From positions 1 through 12,804 of the forward strand of contig JALSHK010000357.1 of assembly GCA_026982275.1 (NCBI GenBank): a stretch of DNA of 12,804 nt, written 5' to 3'. The position numbers and the translations under genes were made by a program. This document shows positions 5,563 to 12,634 of the stretch, in pieces. Numbering within the stretch: position 1 is the stretch's first letter; each line of letters starts with the position of its first letter. The notes beneath the pieces are model-generated. The model saw only the letters and a program-made list of their open reading frames with translations. It was not told the DNA's origin and did no database searches. The stretch comes from Paracoccaceae bacterium. GTDB lineage: Bacteria; Pseudomonadota; Alphaproteobacteria; Rhodobacterales; Rhodobacteraceae.

Positions 5563-6102
5563 TCACTCCGGCTCGTTGACGAAGGCTGAATAGGAAACCA
5601 GGTGAAAAGCCCCGGACGGATCTTTGGGAAGCAGGGCACCAATACCGGCGCCCGGAATTAAGGGATCTACCACAAAACAGGCTCGCGCCACCATAATATC
5701 CTGATCAACATAGGAGCCGGTGCTGAATGCCACGACGGGTTGAATTTCAGAGGTTCGATCCACGCAAACAGCATTGGCTCCGCCTATCGGATCGGAAACC
5801 TCGACCAGTTCCAGCGTCAAAACATTATTGCAGTCGCGCAGAATGCCGGCATAGCTGCAAATGCTGGCTTTTACATCTTCCGCTGTCGGGTTTGGATCCC
5901 GGCCGAGACGAAGGTCGCGGACGGCCAAATTCAAGCCGCGATTCAGCAGTGTCTGCTGGGTCATGAGCCAGCCGGCTTCCACAACAGAAAATACGATCCA
6001 CATCACCACAGGGATGAGCATAACAAATTCGACTGTTGCGCTGCCGTCTTCGCTCTTGCGAAAACGGCCAAGAACAGACTTGAATCCGCTATAACGTATC
6101 AT
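5563..6102 (-). CDS. TadE-family pseudopilin-type protein (first copy)
   Basis: 179 residues with the layout of Tad-locus minor pseudopilins: basic N-terminus, SEDG (17-20), then SATVEFVMLIPVVMWIVFSV (21-40) as the single membrane segment. Gly20 at -1 and Glu25 at +5 fit a TadV-type prepilin peptidase site. The predicted exported part carries four cysteines (82, 91, 113, 142), enough for two disulfides. The ATG overlaps the stop of the vWA gene by one base (TGATG at 6104-6100) with little Shine-Dalgarno, so translation is probably coupled. The next gene follows after 4 bases. Homologous proteins help assemble Flp pili; without flp or the tadABC motor nearby, this exact role is inference. Confidence 0.85.
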   Translation of the reverse strand: MIRYSGFKSVLGRFRKSEDGSATVEFVMLIPVVMWIVFSVVEAGWLMTQQTLLNRGLNLAVRDLRLGRDPNPTAEDVKASICSYAGILRDCNNVLTLELVEVSDPIGGANAVCVDRTSEIQPVVAFSTGSYVDQDIMVARACFVVDPLIPGAGIGALLPKDPSGAFHLVSYSAFVNEPE

Positions 6103-7634
6103 CAGTTTACCAAGCGCAATTTTTGGATGGTGTTTTCTATTGCGCCAAACGCATCCGCCAAATTGGCAGAACCGACGGAATAGAAATTGCTCGGGTCCGA
6201 TGCGCAGTTCCGCATCTGGTTATACGGGTTCGAGCCATTGGCGATATCCACACCGATCGTGAAAATCGTGATCCCCTGGTTCTTGGCCGCCGTGCAAATA
6301 TCCTGCATCAGGTCGTCGCCTTCGCTGGAGGTCGTGCGGATGGCGGAAGACAGGAATTCGCCGGTTTCCGGGTCCGTCAGGTAATATCCGGCCCCAACGG
6401 GCGGTTCCGAGACCCAGCGGTAATACTCCCACGCATCGGCATTTTGCTGGGTTTCGGCCTCGTCGGTTTGGTATACGTTATAGTTGTCCGGCGGCACGAT
6501 CATTTCATTGAAATTCTGCCCGTCTGTCATGGCGACAATGAATTTGAGGGTTGTGGTGTCGTCATAGGCGGCAGGCCGGCCCCTGAAGCGGGGATCAACC
6601 AGACAAACTCCGCCAGCGCAGGTTCTGGTCAGGCTGCGAACAACGGCCTGGGCGCTTGGGTCCAGCAGATTGGTGGCCCATTTGATGCCGGACCATGTAT
6701 TGGTCGAGCTTTGGGGGGTCAGGTTATTGATCATAGCGTTGATCTGGTCAACATCATTGGCCAAAGGCAGGATTTCCGAGGAGGCATCAGGGCAGGCCGG
6801 AGCCAATACACTGCCCGAGCCGTCAGGCTGGCGGCCAGCCCATAGGTAGAAATGCTGATATTGCTCGGGAGCTGCAAATTGGGAAAAGGCCGTGCTGCGG
6901 TAATCGATAGGATCAAAAAGCATGCAGTTTGAATAATTATGCCAGCGGCTGCGCGTATCAAAATTAGGATAAAGTTGAGCTAAGTAGTCTGGCAGAGCGA
7001 CTTGCCCCGAAAACGGGACCACCGATATGCTGGTATAGCTGGGACGGCGGCCATCCAGCAGGGTGCTGGTGAAATCGGTGGCGGCGCTCTGGAGGAGATC
7101 TATCCGGCGGCCCAGAAAATTTCCGTTTATATCGTTAACATCAAAGTTCATCGAGCCTGAAACGTCCAGCACCAGAGAGATTTCTATATTCTGCGAGCCG
7201 GTGGATGCGGCTGAAACCGCCTGCCCCCCAAGGGCGTCGATGCCGGTCATGCGCAAGAAATAGGTATCGACACTGAAGGAGGAAGAGACATCGACTCGCT
7301 GGGAGGTAAGTGTGAAATCCGGGACAACATTTACGCCAAGCACATCGGGGTCAAATCCGGAGATGCTGACATAAGACCGGACCGTGGCAATGGCTGCGGC
7401 TTCTGCAGAGGCAATATTATCCGGGGAATTGGCGATAGCGGAACGTGCATTGCTGGTTGCGGCCAAAACACCGCGATCCAGCGCATCCTGCACCGCGGCG
7501 CGCTTGGTTTCCTGATTCATGAAATCAACGGCCATGCCGCCGCCCACAACCATGACCATAAACATGATTAGCGTAAATGCGACAATGCCCCCGTCTTCGT
7601 CGTCACGAAAACTTTTCAGCAGTTTGATGTTCAT
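6102..7634 (-). CDS. TadG-like membrane protein with a von Willebrand factor A domain
   Basis: 510 residues. The N-terminal Tad-type segment DDEDGGIVAFTLIMFMVMVVGG (11-32, shown only in part by its flanks) leads to one membrane helix and the typical AVDFMNQE/ALDRGVLAA region (35-59). A vWA domain spans about 150-505: the MIDAS DVSGS at 157-161 with Met next, a Thr/Ser-rich loop near 309-315, and MTDGQ at 369-373. Between these lies a long insertion with WHNYSNCMLFDP and LAPACPD. Six exported cysteines (237, 281, 339, 344, 447, 477) could form disulfides. It would be anchored in the inner membrane with the vWA domain in the periplasm. The ATG at 7634 is preferred (AGGG nine bases upstream) over a TTG at 7664. 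First gene of the three-gene operon; somewhat more AT-rich than its neighbours. Confidence 0.87.
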   Translation of the reverse strand: MNIKLLKSFRDDEDGGIVAFTLIMFMVMVVGGGMAVDFMNQETKRAAVQDALDRGVLAATSNARSAIANSPDNIASAEAAAIATVRSYVSISGFDPDVLGVNVVPDFTLTSQRVDVSSSFSVDTYFLRMTGIDALGGQAVSAASTGSQNIEISLVLDVSGSMNFDVNDINGNFLGRRIDLLQSAATDFTSTLLDGRRPSYTSISVVPFSGQVALPDYLAQLYPNFDTRSRWHNYSNCMLFDPIDYRSTAFSQFAAPEQYQHFYLWAGRQPDGSGSVLAPACPDASSEILPLANDVDQINAMINNLTPQSSTNTWSGIKWATNLLDPSAQAVVRSLTRTCAGGVCLVDPRFRGRPAAYDDTTTLKFIVAMTDGQNFNEMIVPPDNYNVYQTDEAETQQNADAWEYYRWVSEPPVGAGYYLTDPETGEFLSSAIRTTSSEGDDLMQDICTAAKNQGITIFTIGVDIANGSNPYNQMRNCASDPSNFYSVGSANLADAFGAIENTIQKLRLVN

Positions 7635-7846
7635 TTCAAATTTCCCTGGCTTGATATTGCTCAACAGCGACTATACGAAATAAATACATGTCGGGTGCCT
7701 GAAATTGGCAAAGCATTCCAAATACAGCTGAACCATACCAGAAAATTCCCTGTTTTGCTAGTCACACAGTTCAAATTACTGCTGAATTTTCGCTAAATTC
7801 AACCTGTGGGTATTGCTTCTGACGGATCGCCAATAAAATAAGGGTT
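7635..7846. other. AT-rich intergenic region between proV and the Tad operon
   Basis: 212 bases, clearly more AT-rich than the flanks. It must hold the Tad-operon promoter on the minus strand, but I find no convincing -35/-10 pair; TATAGT (7674-7669 region) lacks a matching -35. A perfect 6-bp inverted repeat GAATTT/AAATTC (7784-7789, 7795-7800) could be an operator. I see no TTAA-N7-TTAA CtrA-type site and no open reading frame of note. Confidence 0.4.
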
Positions 7847-7855
7847 TTAATGGCG
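7828..7855 (-). terminator. Inverted repeat at the end of proV, weak terminator candidate
   Basis: CGCCAATAAAA (7828-7838) and TTTTAATGGCG (7845-7855) pair over 11 positions with one A-A mismatch around a 6-base loop. The proV TAA stop lies inside the arm. No T-run follows on either strand, so termination would have to rely on the AT-rich inner stem. Confidence 0.35.
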
Positions 7856-8878
7856 AGCCGCAGTTACCATAGCGTTGATCGTGTCTTTTAGTCGCAGAGA
7901 TCCAACCAGATTTCCACTGTCATCACGGACATTTGCACAGGTTTCTTCCGAAGAGGACATGGCCTGCGCCGCCGTTTCAAGCCGGTCATCGGGTTTCACC
8001 TCTATTTTTATGCCACCTTCAAGCGGCGTCCTGCTCATAATCGTTTCAACGGCAATCACCCGACCTCGGTTAACTTCCTGAATGAAATCAGATATATAGG
8101 CATCGGCAGGGTTCAGCACGATCTCTTGTCCAGTGCCTTGCTGGATCACCTCACCATCGCGCAAAATAGCGATTCGGTCACCCAGTCGGAGCGCCTCGTC
8201 CAGATCGTGGGTGATAAACACAATGGTCTTTTTCAGCTCGGCCTGAATATCGAGCAAAACCGATTGCATATCGGTGCGGATCAAGGGGTCGAGCGCTGAA
8301 AAAGCCTCGTCCATCAGCAGTATATCGGCATCATTGGTAAGCGCTCTCGCCAGCCCGACCCGCTGCTGCATGCCACCCGAAAGTTGATTGGGGTAGTGGT
8401 CCTCAAAGCCATCCAGCCCCACCCGCTCGATCCAGCGCTGCGCCCGTTTATGAGCCTCGGCCTTGTCTATGCCCTGAATTTGAAGCCCGTATACCGCGTT
8501 CTGAATCACCGTGCGGTGGGGCAGTAGCGCGAATTTCTGGAAAACCATCGCGGTTTTGTGCCGGCGAAATTCCAGCAATTCCGATTTTGACATCTGGCAA
8601 ACATCGTCATCCTGATAAAGCACCGATCCGGCGGTGGGATCAATCAGGCGGTTTATATGTCGGATCAGAGTGGATTTGCCGGAGCCGGAAAGCCCCATCA
8701 CCACCTGGATTTTGCCCGCCGGCATCGAAATATTGATATCTTTCAGCCCCAACACATGCCCGTGCTTTTCATTCAGCTCGGCCTTGGACATGCCGTTTTT
8801 CACGGCCTCAACGTATTTTTCGCCATCGGGGCCAAAAATCTTGTATAGGTCTTTTATTTCAATGCCTTGACTAGCCAT
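7847..8878 (-). CDS. proV: Glycine betaine/proline-type ABC transporter ATP-binding protein
   Basis: 343-residue ATPase that would power osmoprotectant import. The N-terminal extension (1-40) with YKIFGPDGEKYVE is typical of ProV/OpuAA. Walker A is GLSGSGKST (62-70), the Q-loop Q114, the signature LSGGMQQ (166-172), Walker B ILLMDEAFSALD (186-197) and the H-loop H224. The C-terminal part (about 270-340) looks like a CBS-type regulatory region, as in ProV and OpuAA, though shorter than in E. coli (400 residues total). It overlaps proW by 8 bases. Its Shine-Dalgarno is unusually strong: GGAGGTGATCC directly precedes the ATG and matches the 16S rRNA 3' end almost perfectly. Last gene of proXWV; substrate specificity (betaine versus related compounds) is inferred. 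Confidence 0.93.
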   Translation of the reverse strand: MASQGIEIKDLYKIFGPDGEKYVEAVKNGMSKAELNEKHGHVLGLKDINISMPAGKIQVVMGLSGSGKSTLIRHINRLIDPTAGSVLYQDDDVCQMSKSELLEFRRHKTAMVFQKFALLPHRTVIQNAVYGLQIQGIDKAEAHKRAQRWIERVGLDGFEDHYPNQLSGGMQQRVGLARALTNDADILLMDEAFSALDPLIRTDMQSVLLDIQAELKKTIVFITHDLDEALRLGDRIAILRDGEVIQQGTGQEIVLNPADAYISDFIQEVNRGRVIAVETIMSRTPLEGGIKIEVKPDDRLETAAQAMSSSEETCANVRDDSGNLVGSLRLKDTINAMVTAARH

Positions 8879-9761
8879 GGATCACCTCCGAGTGCTTTTG
8901 CAACCGCTTCCCGAATTTCTGCGATACCCGGTCAAATACAATTGCGATGGCCATGATCGCCAGCCCGTTCATAAATCCCAGGGTGATGTATTGATTATTC
9001 ACCGCTTTCAGCACTTCCATCCCCAGCCCGCGCACGCCGATCAGGGCGGCAACCACCACCATCGCCAGCGCCATCATGATGGTCTGGTTTACCCCTGCAA
9101 AAATATTGGGCAAAGCCAGCGGCATCTGCACGCTCCATAGTTTTTGCCGCGGCGAGGCGCCAAAGGCGTCTGCTGCTTCCAGCACGTCTTTATCCACCAA
9201 ACGGATGCCCAGATTCGTAAGCCGCACAATCGGCGGAATCGCATAGATGCACACGGCAATCAGCCCCGGGATTTTGCCTAGGCCCAGCAGCAGGATGATC
9301 GGGATGAGATAAACAAAAGCCGGCACGGTTTGCATGAAATCCAGCACCGGCGTTATAACGGATTGCACCCGGTCGGATTTGGACATCAATATCCCGGCAG
9401 GAATGCCGAAAACAATGCAGACCAGCGTCGCCACCGAAACCAGCGCCAGAGTATACATCGTGTTTTCCCACATGCCCATATAGCCGATCAGCGCCAGCGA
9501 GACCAAAGTGCCAAGCACAAGCTGCCAGCTACGCGATCCAAGCCAGACCAGCAGCGCAATGATGGCCATTACCACCGGCCACGGGCTGTTGATCAGCAGC
9601 TTTTCAAACCAGACCAGAAAATTGAGCAACGGTTTGAAAAACATCTCCAGGCTTTCGCCATAGGCACGGGAAAAAGACTTGAACGCTTCATCCCCCGCCT
9701 TTTTGAAATCCCTTAAATCCGTGCGCCCAATCGCCGGAAATTCATACCACCAGTCCCGCAT
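8871..9761 (-). CDS. proW: Glycine betaine/proline-type ABC transporter permease
   Basis: 296-residue inner-membrane permease. An N-terminal cytosolic or amphipathic stretch (1-55) is followed by hydrophobic segments at roughly 61-76, 80-98, 103-125, 143-163, 166-180, 226-246 and 262-277. The EAA loop that contacts the ATPase is EAADAFGASPRQKLWSVQMP (195-214), characteristic of ProW/OpuAB. The conserved GIPAGILMSK and DFMQTVPAFVYLIP segments are typical of the family. It is shorter than E. coli ProW (354) because the N-terminal region is reduced. The start has AGGGA seven bases upstream. It lies between proX and proV: it overlaps proV by 8 bases but is separated from proX by 74 bases containing an intrinsic terminator. 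Confidence 0.93.
   Translation of the reverse strand: MRDWWYEFPAIGRTDLRDFKKAGDEAFKSFSRAYGESLEMFFKPLLNFLVWFEKLLINSPWPVVMAIIALLVWLGSRSWQLVLGTLVSLALIGYMGMWENTMYTLALVSVATLVCIVFGIPAGILMSKSDRVQSVITPVLDFMQTVPAFVYLIPIILLLGLGKIPGLIAVCIYAIPPIVRLTNLGIRLVDKDVLEAADAFGASPRQKLWSVQMPLALPNIFAGVNQTIMMALAMVVVAALIGVRGLGMEVLKAVNNQYITLGFMNGLAIMAIAIVFDRVSQKFGKRLQKHSEVIHG
8879..8889 (-). promoter_or_regulatory. Near-perfect Shine-Dalgarno of proV
   Basis: GGAGGTGATCC on the minus strand immediately before the ATG at 8878, inside the proW coding sequence. It is complementary to the anti-Shine-Dalgarno end of 16S rRNA over its full length, which may compensate for low mRNA supply downstream of the proX terminator. 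Confidence 0.75.
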
Positions 9762-9782
9762 CGTCCAATCCCTGCCTTACCC

Positions 9783-9814
9783 AAAAAGAAAACCCGGCAG
9801 AAGGCTCCGCCGGG
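9783..9814 (-). terminator. Intrinsic terminator between proX and proW
   Basis: On the minus strand CCCGGC-GGA, loop GCCT, TTCT-less arm closing as TTC/T-GCCGGG (9814-9793) gives a stem of about 9 bp with one G-U pair. It is followed by TTTTCTTTTT (9792-9783). It begins 21 bases after the proX stop and ends 22 bases before the proW ATG. Partial read-through would yield more binding protein than membrane components. Confidence 0.85.
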
Positions 9815-9835
9815 CTTGATATTGTAAAACGATCC

Positions 9836-10840
9836 TTAAAGGGCCGCTTTTACTCTGGCCGCCACTTCCGGCGAAACCCATTGGGTCCAGACGTCTTCGT
9901 AGCGCTCCAGGAACTCGATGGCCGCATCCGAACCTTCGGCCTGCTCATCTGACATATAAACCAGCATCGAACCCATTACCGCACCGGGATAAACCCGCGC
10001 CGCGAGGTAATCATTGATCTCGCCGCCATTTTCCATGAAGTCGGGGGTTACGATGGTAAACACCTCGGATTTCACCCAGGAAGATTGTGGTGGATTCTCG
10101 CAGCCTGCCTGTGTGATGCAGCCATTCCAGGCTTCGTCACCGGCATAATCCACTCCAAACGGCACCTGAACCATGTTATACTTGCCGATCAGCGCCGTTG
10201 GCGACCAGTAATAGCCAAACCAGTTTTCGTTACGCTCATTCGCTTTGGCGATAGAGCCATCCAGGCCGGCAGCCGAGCCGGGATCTACCAGGGTCCAGCC
10301 CTTGGCTTCCATGTCAAAAGCCTCGAACAGGCTGATATTTATCTGCTGACAGCCCCAGCCGGCAGGGCAGCCGACAAAAGCGCCAAGTGAAGCATCCTCG
10401 GCAAACGGGAACAGGTCCGGCCGTTCGATAAGGTCCAGCACGGTTTTGATTTCAGGGTTGGCTTCCAGCGTATAGGAAGGCACCCACCAGCCTTCACCAA
10501 GGCCTTCAATCGGGCCACGGTTCACCGCATATAGCCGCCCTTCGGCGAGGGCTTCATCTACCAAGGTGCGCACGCCGTTTACCCATTGCTCGCCAGCAAT
10601 TTGTGGCACGCCTTTTTCGTTCATCGAGGCAAAGATCGGGGCGGTGCCGCCAATGATCAGCTCGACACTACAGCCGAAACCTTCTTCAAGGATGAATTTA
10701 TCCACATTGGCCAGCAGCTCTCCCGAGGCCCAGTTGAATTCCGCCATGGTGATTTCACCACAGTCTTCCTGAGCCATGGCGCTGGTGCCAAAGCCCATGC
10801 CGAGGGTTGCGATTGCCGCTGTGGCAAGAAACTTTTTCAT
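9836..10840 (-). CDS. proX: Glycine betaine-type ABC transporter substrate-binding protein
   Basis: 334-residue periplasmic binding protein of the OpuAC/ProX family. Residues 1-23 are a Sec signal peptide (MKKFLATAAIATLG then AMA) with likely cleavage before QED. Motifs include EFNWASGELLAN (34-45), QWVNGVRTLVDEAL (85-98), GWWVPSYT (117-124), VGCPAGWGCQQ (156-166) and FGYYWSPTALIG (208-219). Several tryptophans (37, 86, 118, 119, 207, 212) could build the aromatic cage that binds quaternary ammonium groups; which ones do cannot be told by eye. The six cysteines of the mature chain (27, 57, 158, 164, 241, 247) could form three disulfides. Start: CGGAG eight bases upstream. It heads the operon and is followed by a terminator, consistent with higher expression. 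Ligand assignment is by family. Confidence 0.9.
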   Translation of the reverse strand: MKKFLATAAIATLGMGFGTSAMAQEDCGEITMAEFNWASGELLANVDKFILEEGFGCSVELIIGGTAPIFASMNEKGVPQIAGEQWVNGVRTLVDEALAEGRLYAVNRGPIEGLGEGWWVPSYTLEANPEIKTVLDLIERPDLFPFAEDASLGAFVGCPAGWGCQQINISLFEAFDMEAKGWTLVDPGSAAGLDGSIAKANERNENWFGYYWSPTALIGKYNMVQVPFGVDYAGDEAWNGCITQAGCENPPQSSWVKSEVFTIVTPDFMENGGEINDYLAARVYPGAVMGSMLVYMSDEQAEGSDAAIEFLERYEDVWTQWVSPEVAARVKAAL

Positions 10841-11167
10841 ATTTTCACTCCGTTGGAATTATAGATATTGGTTAAGCCGCTGCAGCGTATTATCGCGAAA
10901 ATGCCCCGCAATATGCGGCGCGCAGCAGATCCGGATTCGGATGTCCGGTTGGGTTTATATGTGGCTTTTAGCCGCTTCATTGGCAAAGCTTAGCAGCCAC
11001 CCCCCTTCGTGGGAACCTAAAATCGCCAATAATGGGTCTAAAAGCGACATCAAACACGCAAAAGTGGAAGTGACATTGCGCAAAACGCGTGTGATTTTGG
11101 CGGTTCGGAGCGCGAGGCCTTCAAGCTCGCCTCTGACTTGTGGAAGGGCCAGGGTCTCGCGCGGGCA
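10841..11167. other. 327-base intergenic region upstream of proX
   Basis: No credible gene. It should contain the proX promoter, but no good -35/-10 pair was found; a perfect TATAAT (10863-10858, minus) is too close to the Shine-Dalgarno. Short palindromes include CGCTGCAGCG (10878-10887) and CCGCA-ATA-TGCGG (10906-10918). CTAAAA-type motifs occur three times: inverted at 10965-10971 and direct at 11017 and 11038, the last two 21 bases apart. The part nearest 11167 has a GAGGC/GCCTC hairpin (about 11113-11136) without a T-run, so no clear terminator for the oxidase gene. Confidence 0.5.
10878..10918. promoter_or_regulatory. Pair of palindromes upstream of proX, operator candidates
   Basis: A perfect 10-base palindrome CGCTGCAGCG (10878-10887) and a perfect 5-bp inverted repeat CCGCA-ATA-TGCGG (10906-10918) lie 38 to 78 bases before the proX ATG. 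The position suits repressor or activator binding. No regulator gene is in view. Confidence 0.35.
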
Positions 11168-12556
11168 TTAGGCAGGTCCGGTATTGGAAGGGGGGATCAG
11201 CTTTCCCGGATTAAGGATATTTTGCGGATCCAGCGCCCGCTTTATCAGGCGCATGGTATCCAGTGCCCCGCCGTGTTCGGCCTGCATGTATTTCATTTTA
11301 CCAATGCCCACGCCGTGTTCTCCGGTAATGGTGCCGTTCAGGGCAATCGCGGTTTCGGCCAGCTGGTGCATAAAATCCTGCACTTTGGCAAATTGCACCG
11401 CGTCCTCCCGATCAAAGCTGAGGGCGCAGTGGAAATTTCCGTCTCCGACATGGCCGATGATGGTGCAGGTCAGCCCCAGTTCACGGCTTTTCACCTCGGC
11501 AAATTCGATCGCTTCGGCCAGGCGCGAGATCGGCACGCAAATATCGGTGGCCATGGCGCGCAGGGTCGGGGCCAGTGCTTTGTGGGCATAAAAGGCATTA
11601 TGGCGCATTTTCCAAAGTGCGGCGCGATCTTCGGCTTTCAGCGCCCACTTGAACGCGCTGCCGCCAAAATCCTGCACAATCCCGGCAAAGCGCTCCGCCT
11701 GCTCGGCCACGCCGCTTTCAGAGCCGTGAAATTCGACAAACAAATGCGGCTGCTCGGGCAGGGCGGTGCCGTCGGCGATATTGAAGCCGCGCACCATATT
11801 GGCGTCGATCAGCTCCATGCGCGCCATGGGAATGCCGCTTTGAATGGTGGTAATCACGGTATTCACCGCATCCGCCACCGCAGGAAAGGCGCAGGTCGCC
11901 GCCGAGATCGCCTCGGGCTGGCCCTGCAAGCGCAGCGTCAGCTCGGTGATGATCCCGAGCGTGCCTTCCGAGCCGATCATCAGCTTGGTCAGATCATAGC
12001 CCGCAGAGGATTTGCGCGCGCGGCTACCGGTGCGGATAATGCGGCCATCGGCCAGCACCACCTCCAGCGCCATCACGTTTTCTTTCATGGTGCCATAGCG
12101 CAGTGCCGTGGTGCCCGAGGCCCGCGTAGCCGCCATGCCGCCAAGGCTGGCATTGGCGCCCGGATCCACCGGAAAAAACAGCCCCGTGGCGCGCAGATCC
12201 TGATTGAGCTGCTCGCGCGTCACCCCCGGCTGCACCACCGCGTCCATATCTTCGGCGTTCACCGCCAGCACCGCATTCATGCGCGACAAATCAAGGCTGA
12301 TCCCGCCTTGCACCGCCAGCTGGTGCCCCTCCAGCGAGGTGCCGGTGCCAAAGGCAATCACGGGGCAATCATGCGCGGCGCAGATCTTGATGATCTCCGA
12401 TACCTCGGCAGTATTTTGCGGAAAAACCACCGCGTCGGGCGGGGTGAGCGGATAATAGGATTCGCTGGCCCCGTGTTGCTCCAATATGGTCATGGATTGG
12501 CTGAGACGCTCGCCAAGCAGGGCAGAAAGGGCTTGAATTGCGGTTTGAATTGTCAT
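11168..12556 (-). CDS. FAD-linked oxidase, D-lactate dehydrogenase (cytochrome) type
   Basis: 462 residues, vanillyl-alcohol-oxidase/GlcD-like flavoprotein. The FAD-binding half shows VVFPQNTAEVSEIIKIC (43-59), FGTGTSLEGH (69-78), QPGVTREQLN (109-118), DPGANASLGGMAATRASGT (131-149) and SSAGYDLTKLMIGSEGTLGI (183-202). The C-terminal substrate domain has GHVGDGNFH (368-376) and GEHGVGIGK (412-420), then LDPQNILNPGK (442-452). These suit D-lactate or other D-2-hydroxyacid dehydrogenases passing electrons to cytochrome c or quinone. No GlcE/GlcF partners are next to it, favouring the single-subunit LDHD type over glycolate oxidase. The start has AGGGGGG shortly upstream. It is divergent to the thioesterase, with 78 bases between. 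Confidence 0.88.
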   Translation of the reverse strand: MTIQTAIQALSALLGERLSQSMTILEQHGASESYYPLTPPDAVVFPQNTAEVSEIIKICAAHDCPVIAFGTGTSLEGHQLAVQGGISLDLSRMNAVLAVNAEDMDAVVQPGVTREQLNQDLRATGLFFPVDPGANASLGGMAATRASGTTALRYGTMKENVMALEVVLADGRIIRTGSRARKSSAGYDLTKLMIGSEGTLGIITELTLRLQGQPEAISAATCAFPAVADAVNTVITTIQSGIPMARMELIDANMVRGFNIADGTALPEQPHLFVEFHGSESGVAEQAERFAGIVQDFGGSAFKWALKAEDRAALWKMRHNAFYAHKALAPTLRAMATDICVPISRLAEAIEFAEVKSRELGLTCTIIGHVGDGNFHCALSFDREDAVQFAKVQDFMHQLAETAIALNGTITGEHGVGIGKMKYMQAEHGGALDTMRLIKRALDPQNILNPGKLIPPSNTGPA

Positions 12557-12634
12557 CGGATACCCCCCTAACCTTGTAGACCATCTGGTTTTGCCGCAAA
12601 GCTAGGCCTTGATCCAGCCAAAGGAAAGAGAAAA
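12557..12634. promoter_or_regulatory. Divergent control region, oxidase and thioesterase
   Basis: 78 bases must carry both start signals. A perfect short inverted repeat TTTGC-C-GCAAA (12590-12600) sits near the middle and could be an operator shared by both genes. Promoter hexamers are weak on both strands; none is called. Confidence 0.35.

Noticed and set aside
5559..5642. Longer start for the second TadE-like protein
   Set aside because: It would overlap the upstream coding sequence by 80 bases, while the ATG at 5558 has a well-spaced CGGAG and the normal TadE N-terminus.
6123..6845. Plus-strand 240-codon open frame opposite the vWA gene
   Set aside because: Shadow of the TadG-like gene; no family features and no upstream Shine-Dalgarno.
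7635..7664. TTG start for the vWA protein at 7664
   Set aside because: No Shine-Dalgarno precedes it; the ATG at 7634 has AGGG upstream and gives the usual short basic N-terminus.
10858..10863. Perfect TATAAT box before proX
   Set aside because: Transcription from it would start near 10851, inside the Shine-Dalgarno (10852-10848), and there is no matching -35, so it is unlikely to be the main promoter.
11030..11170. Possible remnant coding sequence before the oxidase gene
   Set aside because: One plus-strand frame is open and reads plausibly (GGSEREAFKLASDLWKGQ), but it has a stop just upstream, no start signal and no recognisable family, and it merges into the antisense shadow.
11138..12571. 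Very long plus-strand open frame (477 codons) opposite the FAD-linked oxidase
   Set aside because: It is antisense to a clear family member, is rich in His, Arg and Gly as expected from a GC-biased shadow, and shows no recognisable domain.
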